The notes under the pieces are model-generated. The model did not search any database. It saw only the letters and a list, made by a program, of their open reading frames with translations, and was not told the DNA's origin. A stretch of DNA of 21,522 nt from CAZEPJ01 sp964514105 (GTDB taxonomy: Bacteria > Desulfobacterota > Desulfocorpusculales > Desulfocorpusculum): assembly GCA_964514105.1 (NCBI GenBank), contig CAZEPJ010000075.1, positions 1 through 21,522 on the forward strand, read 5' to 3'. The translations under genes were made by a program, and so were the position numbers. Every line of letters starts with the position of its first letter. The first letter of the stretch is position 1. Below, in pieces: positions 1 to 7,167 of this stretch.

Positions 1-16
1 CGTCGCAAGACTGACC

Positions 17-45
17 TTGCGCTGCCGAGGGAAATGGCATATATT
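17..45 (+). promoter_or_regulatory. sigma70-type promoter of rpsU
   Basis: A -35 box TTGCGC at 17-22 and a -10 box TATATT at 40-45 are separated by exactly 17 nt. A start near position 52 would give a leader of about 145 nt before rpsU, containing the palindrome at 145-164. Prediction is from sequence only. Confidence 0.6.
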
Positions 46-144
46 AGTAAAGTTTCCGAGGGCGGGGCACAGGGAAGGGCGGGTGGCTGCGGAGGCCATT
101 TGGCCCGAGAAGGAATTGGCGCCGCGTGAGGATCGGCCGTTCCA

Positions 145-164
145 GCGGGAAATGCATTTCCCGC
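145..164 (+). promoter_or_regulatory. 20-nt perfect palindrome in the rpsU leader
   Basis: GCGGGAAATGCATTTCCCGC is perfectly self-complementary. As RNA it would form an 8-bp stem with a TGCA loop ending about 32 nt before the rpsU start; as DNA it could be a dimeric-protein operator. Its place between the promoter and the ribosome site suggests control of rpsU, which is inference. There is no T-tract, so it does not look like a simple terminator. Confidence 0.45.
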
Positions 165-196
165 CATCATGGAGACGCGAAAGGCAGGTGACAGGA

Positions 197-415
197 TTGA
201 CGTCATACCGAGCCCTGGAGGTGGAGGTTCACGACAACGACGTCGAGAAGGCCCTCCGTCAGCTCAAGAAGAAGATCAACGATGAAGGATTGTTCAAGAC
301 CCTGAAGCTGAAGCGGAGCTACGAGAAGCCCAGCGAGTACCGGCGTCGGAAGGAGAGGGAGAGCAGGCGTCGCAGGAACCGGATGCTGGCCCGTCGGAGA
401 CAGCGGGAGCGCTGA
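197..415 (+). CDS. rpsU: 30S ribosomal protein S21
   Basis: S21 is a small basic protein of the 30S subunit, needed for efficient initiation. The 72-residue product carries the family signature: VEVHDNDVEKALRQLKKK, then LFKTLKLKRSYEKPSEY, then an Arg/Lys-rich tail. The frame is open further upstream, but S21 proteins begin shortly before this signature. I chose TTG at 197 because AGGTGA at 186-191 lies 5 nt before it; GTG at 188 is the alternative, adding three residues. A promoter and a palindromic leader precede it, and a HAD phosphatase follows after 45 nt, possibly on the same transcript. Family assignment is secure; the start is less so. Confidence 0.92.
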   Translation: MTSYRALEVEVHDNDVEKALRQLKKKINDEGLFKTLKLKRSYEKPSEYRRRKERESRRRRNRMLARRRQRER

Positions 416-460
416 AGGATGGAGCCCTCCGCGCCCGCCTCCGGTGCCTGAGGAGGATGC

Positions 461-1225
461 ATGGCGCGGGAGCAGCAGATGGTCTTCCTGGACGTGGGAA
501 ACGTCCTGATCGATGACGACCCCTTTCTGAGTGAGGCGTTCCGATTCATCCGCGAGGCAATGCCCGCCCATCGTCCCATGGCCCGAACGGATCGGTTTTT
601 GGGGGATGTGGAGCGGGCCTTGCGGCGCCATGGTCATGAGGCCGTGGAACGGATGGGCCACCGTTGCCACGGCCGATCCTGGCCCAGACTTCGCAAGTCC
701 ATTCAACAGCAGATCTCCCTCAAATGGTGGCGACTGGTGCGCATGGTGCCGGGATGCCGCGAGGCGCTGGCCGCCATCGCCCAGACTTACCGCCTGGGGC
801 TCCTAGCCAACCAGCCGCCCCAGGTCCTGGATTGCCTCGAGCAATGGCGCATCTCCCCGCTCTTTGACGTCGTCTTGCTGGATTCTCAGCAGGGGGTGTC
901 CAAGCCGGATCCGGCCTTCTTCCGCCTGGGGTTGGCCAAGGCCCACACCGACTCGGGTGCCGCGGTCATGGTTGGCGACCGCCTGGACAACGATATCATC
1001 CCGGCTAGACGGGTGGGCATGCGCGCGGTGCTCCTGTGGCTGGATGCCCGCTGCAAGGGATGGACGCCCGAGGATGAGTGGGGCGTGCGCATGAAGGAGA
1101 TCCTGGAGCGCCTTCCCATGCCTCGCTGGGATGCGTTTCCCCCCAGGGAACGGCCCCTCTCGGTGGCCAAGGGCTGGGGGGAACTGCCCGGCGCCATCGC
1201 GGCCGCCTTCCACGCCGAGATGTAA
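461..1225 (+). CDS. HAD-superfamily hydrolase (YihX-like phosphatase)
   Basis: A 254-residue haloacid-dehalogenase-type hydrolase, probably a small-molecule phosphatase in the cytoplasm. Motif I is FLDVGNVLIDDD with nucleophile Asp11. The usual Asp two residues later is Gly, as in the DxGNV variant of YihX-type enzymes. Motif II is LGLLANQ with Asn in place of Ser/Thr. Motif III Lys148 lies in SKPDPAFF, and motif IV is VGDRLDND (Asp173, Asp177). Residues 30-110 form the helical cap. AGGAGG at 451-456 precedes the ATG. It follows rpsU by 45 nt and converges with the next gene across only 14 nt. Substrate is unknown; glucose-1-phosphate phosphatase or dehalogenase relatives are possible. Confidence 0.85.
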   Translation: MAREQQMVFLDVGNVLIDDDPFLSEAFRFIREAMPAHRPMARTDRFLGDVERALRRHGHEAVERMGHRCHGRSWPRLRKSIQQQISLKWWRLVRMVPGCREALAAIAQTYRLGLLANQPPQVLDCLEQWRISPLFDVVLLDSQQGVSKPDPAFFRLGLAKAHTDSGAAVMVGDRLDNDIIPARRVGMRAVLLWLDARCKGWTPEDEWGVRMKEILERLPMPRWDAFPPRERPLSVAKGWGELPGAIAAAFHAEM

Positions 1226-1239
1226 ACCGGGCCCGGCTC

Positions 1240-1641
1240 CTATCCCTCGCGCCCCGGCAAGGGCCACTGCCCGCGCTTCTCGAGGACCTCGCGCAAGGCC
1301 CTGAGGGCGGTGTTGACCACGGGCATGCCCCCGTACACGGCCATCTGGAAGATCACCTCGGCGATTTGCTCGGGCGTGCACCCCACGTTGAGCGCGGCAT
1401 GGATGTGCATCCGGAGTTCGTCCGTCCGCTGGAGCACTGTGAGCGCTGCCACGGTCACCAGTTGACGGGTCGCGTGCGGGATTCGCTCCCTGCCGTACAT
1501 CTGGCCGGTGACAAAGAGGGAGAGATCCCTCGCCAGCCCGCTGTCGAAGGATCGCCACAGCTCGAAGGGCCGCTCATCCTCCCATCCGTCGAAATACAGG
1601 CTGGCGACCCGGCGGGTGCGCTCCTTGATGTCCTCGGACAT
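1240..1641 (-). CDS. carboxymuconolactone decarboxylase (CMD/AhpD-like) family protein
   Basis: A 133-residue all-helical protein of the CMD family. Recognisable segments are HATRQLVTVAALTVLQRTDE, then ELRMHIHAALNVGCTPEQIA (His79, His81) and EVIFQMAVYGGMP. This layout resembles gamma-carboxymuconolactone decarboxylase (PcaC). The AhpD-type CxxC redox pair is absent, since only Cys88 occurs, so AhpD peroxidase-reductase activity is unlikely. An AGGAGGGAG site lies about 6 nt upstream of the ATG. No protocatechuate-pathway gene is nearby, so the true substrate is open. It lies downstream of tatD on the same strand with a gap of about 110 nt. Confidence 0.85.
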   Translation of the reverse strand: MSEDIKERTRRVASLYFDGWEDERPFELWRSFDSGLARDLSLFVTGQMYGRERIPHATRQLVTVAALTVLQRTDELRMHIHAALNVGCTPEQIAEVIFQMAVYGGMPVVNTALRALREVLEKRGQWPLPGREG

Positions 1642-1752
1642 GGTCCACTCCCTCCTGCAAACGCCACTGGATTGACGGTCTGACTGGCCCCGGCCCTCCC
1701 TGGTGCTCGTGAAGTCCGTTTCCGGACGCCTGGCCTCTTGGAAGGTCGGGCC

Positions 1753-2529
1753 TCATGTGGTCGGGGCGAAGGCGAACAGGGCGCGTGTGTTGGCGTTGAC
1801 GTTTCGAGCCAGGGTCTCCACGGGCATCTTCAGGATGTTGGCGACCCGCTCTGCCGTGTACCGGATGTGGCAGGGTTCGTTGCGCTTGCCCCGGAACGGA
1901 ACGGGGGCCAGAAAAGGGGAATCCGTCTCCAGGAGAAGGCGATCCTGTGGCACGTTCTGGATGATGTTTCGAAGCCTGGAGGAGTTCCGGAAGGTGATGG
2001 AGCCCGGCACGGAGATGCAAAAGCCCAGATCCAGACACGCCTTGGCCATGGGCAGGTCTCCGCTGAAACAATGGATAACCCCCCCGACTTGGGCCGCGCC
2101 CTCCTCCCGCAGGATTCTCACGACCAGGGCATGGGCGTCGCGGTCGTGCACCACGATGGGCTTCCCGAGGTCCCGGGCCAGCCGGATTTGCGCGCGGAAG
2201 GCTTGGGCCTGTTTCTGGGGCGGAGACAGGTTCCTGTAAAAATCCAGTCCGATCTCCCCTATGGCCACCACCCGGGGATGGGCGGCGAGGTCCCGCATGC
2301 GATCCAGTGCCTGCTCGGAGCATTCCTGGGCGTCATGGGGATGGATCCCAACCGTGGCATAGACCAGCGGCTCCGACTGGGCGATTTCCACGGAGCGCCG
2401 GGAAGAGAGCAGGCTGGTTCCTACGGTGACGATGGCCTCGATGCCACAGTCCTGGGCACGGTGAAGGACGTCCGGCAAATCCTCCTCGAATTGAGGCATT
2501 TCCAGATGGGCATGGGAATCGATGAACAT
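1753..2529 (-). CDS. tatD: TatD family metal-dependent deoxyribonuclease
   Basis: A 258-residue TIM-barrel metallohydrolase of the TatD family, close to the usual 255-265 residues. Family members are 3'-5' DNA exonucleases linked to DNA repair and degradation. Predicted metal ligands are all present: His6 and His8 (DSHAHLE), Glu92 (IGEIGLDFY), His128 (IVVHDRDA), His153 (IHCFSG) and Asp203 (LETDSPFLAP). The C-terminus has the typical arrangement of Asn residues followed by LFAF. The ATG at 2529 has only a weak ribosome site, but a near-consensus promoter sits about 60 nt upstream. No metG or holB neighbour is seen. The call is secure at family level. Confidence 0.93.
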   Translation of the reverse strand: MFIDSHAHLEMPQFEEDLPDVLHRAQDCGIEAIVTVGTSLLSSRRSVEIAQSEPLVYATVGIHPHDAQECSEQALDRMRDLAAHPRVVAIGEIGLDFYRNLSPPQKQAQAFRAQIRLARDLGKPIVVHDRDAHALVVRILREEGAAQVGGVIHCFSGDLPMAKACLDLGFCISVPGSITFRNSSRLRNIIQNVPQDRLLLETDSPFLAPVPFRGKRNEPCHIRYTAERVANILKMPVETLARNVNANTRALFAFAPTT

Positions 2530-2594
2530 GAAGCCCGCAGCCGCTGCGAGGCTCCCGAGGGCGGGGCCTCGCTTTGTCCGTTCGTGCTACGTCC

Positions 2595-2623
2595 ATGCTA
2601 GTCTCGGCCCCAGAGGTTGTCAA
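2595..2623 (-). promoter_or_regulatory. near-consensus sigma70 promoter of tatD
   Basis: Reading the - strand, TTGACA (complement of 2618-2623) and TAGCAT (complement of 2595-2600) are separated by exactly 17 nt. A start near 2588 gives a leader of about 60 nt to the tatD ATG at 2529. Confidence 0.7.
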
Positions 2624-2759
2624 GAAAGCCGGATCCCTTTTGCTCATGAGATTGGTGTAACAAGTTGATTCAGTTGGACCATCCGTCAGATGATGTGGTC
2701 AGTCAAGAGGCCAGAGCAGTGCAATCCGCTCATTGAAACGAGTCTCTAGGAGGGCTGCC

Positions 2760-2891
2760 ATGGTCGGCGGGAAGAAGCCACCGAGGGGCTTGCCGATGTG
2801 CATGAGACGATGCTTCTTGCCCAGTTGCGGGTTACTCGCCCGATTCGGTCAGGTCAGGGCAAAAGCCCTCGATGGCACAGCGCCCAGGTAG
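2760..2891 (+). CDS. possible small protein, 43 residues, unrecognised
   Basis: A short open frame begins at ATG 2760, preceded by a good AGGAGGG site 5 nt upstream, and ends at TAG 2889-2891. The product is basic and has three cysteines (MCMRRCFLPSC). I do not recognise it. The strong ribosome site is the only positive evidence; it could be a relic of a lost mobile gene or chance. Confidence 0.2.
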   Translation: MVGGKKPPRGLPMCMRRCFLPSCGLLARFGQVRAKALDGTAPR

Positions 2892-3042
2892 GTCTCTGAG
2901 GGCAATGGCCATAGACACGCGCCAGACAACCCGCCGCCCCCCACGCCTCTGAGATCCCCGCCTCCTTCCTTTCCACCCCCGTCATCCAGCGCGAAAGGGG
3001 GGCGAGAACGGGATCCGGAACCCTCGCCGGATGGGAATCCCA

Positions 3043-4485
3043 TCATTCCACTCCCACGATGCGCTTGGCCCACCGCTTTTTCTGTTCCAGGTTGCCCAGT
3101 CGGGCATACATGACCTTCTGGGTTTGCGGGGATCCCGCCCCATGCATGGCCTCTGCCAGGGCCGTGCCTCCGGACATGTTTTCGATGAGCCGCAGGATCT
3201 TCATGCGGGCCTCGACGGGCACGCCCTCGGCACCCACCAGATACTTCTTGACATACCTCCCCACGTCGCTGCTCTCCAGGTCTCCCTGGAACGGCATGGT
3301 GGCGATGATGCCCCCTGCGACGTCATGCGCCAGGCGGGCGATCTCGTAGATGTGCCGGGTCACGTTGTGTTTGGTGGTGTTGGCCAGGAGGGGGTCCGGG
3401 TAGTAGGCGCCCGAGGCGGTCTTTTGCCCCATGGCGGAGCACGCCAGGGAACCGGCCCAGATGGTCTCCGCCAGGTGCATCATCTCCGCCAGCTTCTCCT
3501 TGACGTGGGAGGCCCCGGCGGTCCCCTGGTACTCGGCCGCCAGTGCAGTAGCTCCCACCAGGATGTCTGATACGCCGCCCTTGCAGCCGCCATAGTTCTG
3601 CCGATGGAGCGTGGCGAACCGCTCCACCAGGGTTCCCACCATGTCCGTCTCCCCGCAGAGAAAGACCCGCTCCCACGGCACGAAGACATCCTCGAAGACC
3701 ACCAGGGCTTCTCCTCCCACCAGCCCGTATGTGGGGTTCCCGGCATCCATGCCGCCTTCCAGCTTCCTCTCCTCGTTGGTCTGCCGACCGAAGATGAGCA
3801 CCACGCCGGGGGCGTTCAACGGGACCGCGCAGGAGATGGCATAGTCCTTGTCCTCGGGCCTCAGTGCCTGGGTGGGCATGATGAGGATCTCGTGGGAGTT
3901 GACGGCCCCGGTCTGATGGGACTTGGCCCCGCGGATCACTACCCCGTCGGAGCGGCGCTCCACAACGTGGGTGAAGACGTCGGGATCGGGCTGCTTGCCC
4001 GGCGGCAGGGAGCGATCCCCCTTGGGGTCGGTCATACCCCCCACCACCATGATATTGCTCTCCTGGACATGGGCCAGATATCTGTTGAAGCGCTCGAAGT
4101 AACTGGTGCTGTGCTTCTGGTCCGTGTCGAAGGCGGTCATGTACACCGCGTTCAGCCCGTCGAAGCCCACGCACCGTTGAAAGCATGAGCCGGTCTCATG
4201 GGCGATGAGCCGGAGCATCTGCACCTTCTTGATGAGATCGTCCACGCTCTGATGGATGTGGGTGAAGCGGTTGATGCGCTTCCCTGACAGGTGGGACACG
4301 GCGGTCATGAGCGCCTCGTGCTCGGGGCGAAGGGCCAGCTCGTACGTGACGGCCGCCGCGTTGACGTGGGGCCGCAAGGCCGGATGTTCGGTCACGTCGT
4401 CCACCAGCCGTCCGTTGTAATAGACCGTGTGGTGAAGCGCCTTGAGACTGCGGATATAATCCTGCTTGGTGACGATTGGTTCCAT
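3043..4485 (-). CDS. abfD: 4-hydroxybutyryl-CoA dehydratase / vinylacetyl-CoA delta-isomerase
   Basis: This [4Fe-4S]- and FAD-containing enzyme dehydrates 4-hydroxybutyryl-CoA to crotonyl-CoA through a ketyl radical and isomerises vinylacetyl-CoA. The 480-residue length fits AbfD, of the HpaB/acyl-CoA-dehydrogenase fold. All four cluster ligands of the Clostridium aminobutyricum enzyme (Cys99, Cys103, His292, Cys299) have counterparts at a constant +2 offset: Cys101 and Cys105 in SCFQRCVGF, His294 and Cys301 in LHRQNYGGCKGG. The active-site Thr190, Glu257, Tyr296 and Lys300 match Thr192, Glu259, Tyr298 and Lys302. That rules out a plain flavin 4-hydroxyphenylacetate hydroxylase. A GGGGGGAGAGG site abuts the ATG, and a -10-like TAGAAT lies at 4519-4524 without a clear -35. 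It is last in a long - strand series, 160 nt after the CGGC gene. Confidence 0.95.
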   Translation of the reverse strand: MEPIVTKQDYIRSLKALHHTVYYNGRLVDDVTEHPALRPHVNAAAVTYELALRPEHEALMTAVSHLSGKRINRFTHIHQSVDDLIKKVQMLRLIAHETGSCFQRCVGFDGLNAVYMTAFDTDQKHSTSYFERFNRYLAHVQESNIMVVGGMTDPKGDRSLPPGKQPDPDVFTHVVERRSDGVVIRGAKSHQTGAVNSHEILIMPTQALRPEDKDYAISCAVPLNAPGVVLIFGRQTNEERKLEGGMDAGNPTYGLVGGEALVVFEDVFVPWERVFLCGETDMVGTLVERFATLHRQNYGGCKGGVSDILVGATALAAEYQGTAGASHVKEKLAEMMHLAETIWAGSLACSAMGQKTASGAYYPDPLLANTTKHNVTRHIYEIARLAHDVAGGIIATMPFQGDLESSDVGRYVKKYLVGAEGVPVEARMKILRLIENMSGGTALAEAMHGAGSPQTQKVMYARLGNLEQKKRWAKRIVGVE

Positions 4486-4645
4486 CCTCTCCCCCCTTGG
4501 TTGGTCATGTTTGGTATCATTCTACCTCCATACGGTCTGCGTTGGCATCCCGCGGGAGGTTGCGGCCTTCTCACGGGCCACGGTGCAATCAATGAGTGTC
4601 CGGCCGCTGCACCGGCGCACAGCCCGGCCATCCTGTCCGGCGCCG

Positions 4646-4921
4646 TCACAACTTCCCCTGGAGATAGGCGAGGGCCCGGCACAGATCCCTCTCGTCCCGC
4701 AACAGGAACGAAGAGCAATGGGGGGGGAGGGGTTCCATGCAGGCCGTCGGGCACCCGCATACCACCAGGACGCCGTCCACGCAGGGGTCGTCGTGACCCA
4801 CCAAACGCACCCGGTCGCCTGCTGCGGCCACAAGCCTCTCCACCGCCGCCACCCTCTCATATGTCGGATTGCAGCCGCCGCAATACCGGATGGCGATGCG
4901 TCGGATCTCCCTGCCGTTCAT
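4646..4921 (-). CDS. small CGGC-motif cysteine-rich protein
   Basis: A 91-residue cytoplasmic protein with eight cysteines: Cys14 and Cys17 in RYCGGCNPTYERV, Cys47, Cys55, Cys57 and Cys61 in VVCGCPTACME, Cys69 and Cys81. The CGGCNP plus C(G)CP..C layout recalls small conserved proteins of anaerobes with probable metal or Fe-S binding, but I cannot name a function. The ordered cysteines and strand-helix pattern make it a real gene rather than a shadow. It starts 31 nt after the RsmF-like domain gene, with a poor ribosome site, and precedes the dehydratase on the same strand. A role in Fe-S handling for that enzyme is speculation based on position. Confidence 0.7.
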   Translation of the reverse strand: MNGREIRRIAIRYCGGCNPTYERVAAVERLVAAAGDRVRLVGHDDPCVDGVLVVCGCPTACMEPLPPHCSSFLLRDERDLCRALAYLQGKL

Positions 4922-4952
4922 GGGGCGAGCCTACAGCTTGTTGCGCCGCAAT

Positions 4953-5510
4953 TCAACCGGGAGGGTGCGGCGGACCATCCGGGCCCGATCCCAGGGCAAG
5001 TGAGGCGACCTCGGACTTGGGAATCTGTGAGCGGAGCGTGCCCCCCAGCAGCAGACCGCAGCCCAGGACTCCCGCGCGGAGTTCCATGAGGACGTACCCG
5101 TCCGCCCCCCCCCAAGGCCAGGCAACGAAGCCCTGTCTGAGGAGAAGCCATGCGTCCTGGTCTGTGAGGCTCAGGCGGTTGCGCGTGATCCAGGGAGACA
5201 GGAGACGAAGGCCGACGCTGGTGGGCTTGAGGTGGGAGCCCACTTGCCGCAGCAGGGGGAGTCCCACGGAGGCGACTCTCAGTGGGGCCCATGGTTCCGG
5301 GTCTGCTCCCGCCGCGCTGAGGATGTAGGAGGTGCCGCCGCGCTCCCATAGGGTGTACAGAGAGGACACCTGCGGTGGGATGCCGAATCGCCCCTCCAAA
5401 TAGCTCCAGATCCGGCGCAGTTGCTCACCTTCGACCGATCTTGGCCAGGAAGAATCCCACGCTGGGGATCCGGTGGGGGTAGATTCGCCAGGCGTGGACA
5501 ACCTCGTCAT
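4953..5510 (-). CDS. RsmF-type C-terminal RNA-binding (PUA-like) domain, separated from its methyltransferase
   Basis: A 185-residue product resembling the C-terminal part of RsmF/NOP2-type rRNA m5C methyltransferases. Residues about 35-105 look like the methyltransferase PUA-like domain (TSYILSAAG..PLRVASVGLPL.....LKPTSVGLRLL). Residues about 110-165 match the terminal segment, with a GYVL strand, GCGLLLGGTL and the IPKSE motif. It lies in a different frame from the preceding methyltransferase gene and overlaps it by 86 nt. I chose ATG 5510 because an AAAGGAGAGG site precedes it. The first 25 or so residues then overlap the methyltransferase frame and look low-information. It is either a translationally coupled second subunit or the broken tail of a once-fused protein. 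Confidence 0.65.
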   Translation of the reverse strand: MTRLSTPGESTPTGSPAWDSSWPRSVEGEQLRRIWSYLEGRFGIPPQVSSLYTLWERGGTSYILSAAGADPEPWAPLRVASVGLPLLRQVGSHLKPTSVGLRLLSPWITRNRLSLTDQDAWLLLRQGFVAWPWGGADGYVLMELRAGVLGCGLLLGGTLRSQIPKSEVASLALGSGPDGPPHPPG

Positions 5511-6330
5511 GGTAGGCCTCTCCTTTCCAGGACGTGACACCCGGGTCATGGGGGATGGACAGCGCAATGGGCAGGACCCTGGCCGGACGTTGGCAAAGCA
5601 GGTGATGGAGGACTCCCTCGTTTTCCTCGGGGTCGTAGGTGCAGGTGGCGTACAGGAGCGTGCCCTCCTCGCTCAGAAGATCGAAGCCCCGCAGGAGGAG
5701 CGCCCGCTGCTGCACGGTGTAATGCCCGGACGGGGCTCCTGCGCCCCGCAGCTCCCCCCGGAGTCCAATTCGGCCGTTTCCCGTGCCCGAGCAGGGGGCG
5801 TCCACCAGGACCCTCTGGAACCTCCAGCGTCGGGGGAAACTCTGGCCGGGGTATGCCGAAACCAGCGCATTGGTCACTCCCAGGCGCCGCAGGTTGCTCT
5901 GGAGGGCGCCGCGGCGCTCCGGGTGGGGCTCGTTGGCGATGATCCATCCCCGGTTCTCCATGAGCTGCGCCATGTGGGTGGTCTTTCCTCCCGGCGCCGC
6001 GCACAGGTCGAGAGCCCACTGCCCCGGCCCGGGAGCGAGGACCAGTGCAGCCAGGCCGGCACTGACGGCCTGGACGTAGATGAGGCCCATGAGGTGCTCC
6101 AGGAGGTGCCCCGGATGGCGCAGACCCTGCGCGGTCCAGAAGGTCTCCCCCAGAGGCGTGGCAGCCAGGCGGACCCCCCGACTCCTCAGACTTCGGGCGA
6201 CCTCCTGGGGGGACGCCAAGAGGGTATTGACTCGAAGGCCCGTGGGGGGATCTCCCTGCAGGGAGTCCAGAAAGTCGCTGAAATCCGGGATGATCTCCGC
6301 GTACGGGGCCAGGACGTCCAGCGCCTTCAA
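5425..6330 (-). CDS. RsmB/RsmF (NOL1/NOP2/Sun) family RNA cytosine-5 methyltransferase
   Basis: A SAM-dependent RNA m5C methyltransferase of 301 residues. The SAM-binding motif DLCAAPGGKT is at 108-117. Motif IV DAPCSGTG (177-184) carries Cys180 and motif VI ATCTYDPEENE carries Cys230, the two cysteines that release and form the covalent intermediate. RVNTL near residue 33 is the usual N-terminal element. There is no NusB-like N-terminal domain, so it is closer to RsmF/YebU and archaeal-type enzymes than to RsmB. The TTG start at 6330 is supported by GGGAGGA a few nt upstream. The protein ends in GFFLAKIGRR, where RsmF relatives continue into PUA-like domains; here those are in the overlapping gene in another frame. 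Confidence 0.92.
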   Translation of the reverse strand: MKALDVLAPYAEIIPDFSDFLDSLQGDPPTGLRVNTLLASPQEVARSLRSRGVRLAATPLGETFWTAQGLRHPGHLLEHLMGLIYVQAVSAGLAALVLAPGPGQWALDLCAAPGGKTTHMAQLMENRGWIIANEPHPERRGALQSNLRRLGVTNALVSAYPGQSFPRRWRFQRVLVDAPCSGTGNGRIGLRGELRGAGAPSGHYTVQQRALLLRGFDLLSEEGTLLYATCTYDPEENEGVLHHLLCQRPARVLPIALSIPHDPGVTSWKGEAYHDEVVHAWRIYPHRIPSVGFFLAKIGRR

Positions 6331-6372
6331 CGGGTCCTCCCGCCCGCGTCTCCCGGAGAGCCCGACGGAAGG

Positions 6373-7167
6373 CTACCACGTGGTGAGCTGGAAGGTCTCG
6401 TTCTCATGAAGTCTCACTACCCGGACCCCAGGGAAGAGCTTTCCCAGGTCTTTGACGGCCGGGCCGATGTCCATGGCCTCGGTGAAGGGCGGCATGCAGT
6501 CATCGAAGTGATGGGGGATGAGGATGCGGGGTCGGAGGGCCTCTACGTGGGCCACGATCCGCTCCATCCAGGCCTTGTGTCTCTGGAGGGGGAGGAGGAG
6601 CACGTCCAGGGACCCCGCCTCGCTCATCTCGGTAAGCTCCTGATCGGTCGTCCCCGCCGAGCCGAAGTGCTGTATCCGACATCCGCTGAAGAAGGCCAGG
6701 CGATAGCTGAGCGTGGATCCGGCCGGGTGGGCGCGCACGCGGGCGAAGGTGTTCATGGCCCGGGATGGTGCCCGTAGAACGAGCCGGAGGGTGGCTCCAA
6801 GGTCGAGTGGGGCATGGCGGGCCGGGAAGACCTCCAGCCGGTAGTCGCGGTGGAAGTATCGCGTCCCGGCCTCCACCGGGATGACGCGTTCCCGGGGAAT
6901 GCCGCGATGCAGGAGGCGTTGGCTCACGGTGTCGTTGCAGACGACCTCGGCTCCGCAGGCCTCCAGGATCTGGGGGACGTCGCCGGCGTGATCCAGGTGA
7001 CCGTGGGAGATCAGGACCACATCGGGTCTTGCCTCCGTCAGCCCGAGTTCCTCAGGCGTCGGCGGGTGGTCCCAATTTCCGCCTCGGACGTTGGGGTCGA
7101 ACAGGAAGGACCGCCCCTCGGTCTGGATGCGGAAACCGGCCGTGCCCAGCCACTGGATGGTGATCAT
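6373..7167 (-). CDS. MBL-fold (UlaG-like) metal-dependent hydrolase
   Basis: A 264-residue metallo-beta-lactamase-fold protein. It opens with the strand-rich MITIQWLGTAGFRI and carries the HGHLDH metal motif at residues 55-60, His118 (ARHAP) and a C-terminal PHHFD (His219-His220), as in UlaG-like hydrolases. The frame is open further upstream, but ATG 7167 has a GGGGAGGA site and overlaps the preceding stop as ATGA, which indicates translational coupling. The family includes lactonases and phosphodiesterases; the substrate is unknown. The coupling ties it to the zinc-ribbon/SPFH module upstream. Confidence 0.85.
   Translation of the reverse strand: MITIQWLGTAGFRIQTEGRSFLFDPNVRGGNWDHPPTPEELGLTEARPDVVLISHGHLDHAGDVPQILEACGAEVVCNDTVSQRLLHRGIPRERVIPVEAGTRYFHRDYRLEVFPARHAPLDLGATLRLVLRAPSRAMNTFARVRAHPAGSTLSYRLAFFSGCRIQHFGSAGTTDQELTEMSEAGSLDVLLLPLQRHKAWMERIVAHVEALRPRILIPHHFDDCMPPFTEAMDIGPAVKDLGKLFPGVRVVRLHENETFQLTTW

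Larger units (their letters stand above)
2530..3042. other. gene-poor intergenic region between tatD and 4-hydroxybutyryl-CoA dehydratase
   Basis: About 510 nt contain the tatD leader and promoter (2530-2623) and one short open frame with a ribosome site (2760-2891). Near the 3' end of the dehydratase gene is a 6-bp inverted repeat, GATGGG AAT CCCATC, around 3029-3043, with no T-tract. The composition around 2640-2760 is less GC-rich than the neighbouring genes. I see no tRNA, insertion-sequence ends or long protein relic. Confidence 0.5.

Noticed and set aside
1227..1236. Palindrome CCGGGCCCGG in the gap between the convergent HAD and CMD genes
   Set aside because: Ten G/C bases are common by chance in this composition, and no loop or U-tract supports a bidirectional terminator.
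1714..1727. Small hairpin GTCCG-TTTC-CGGAC downstream of tatD
   Set aside because: Only 5 bp with no T-tract in either direction; too weak to call a terminator.
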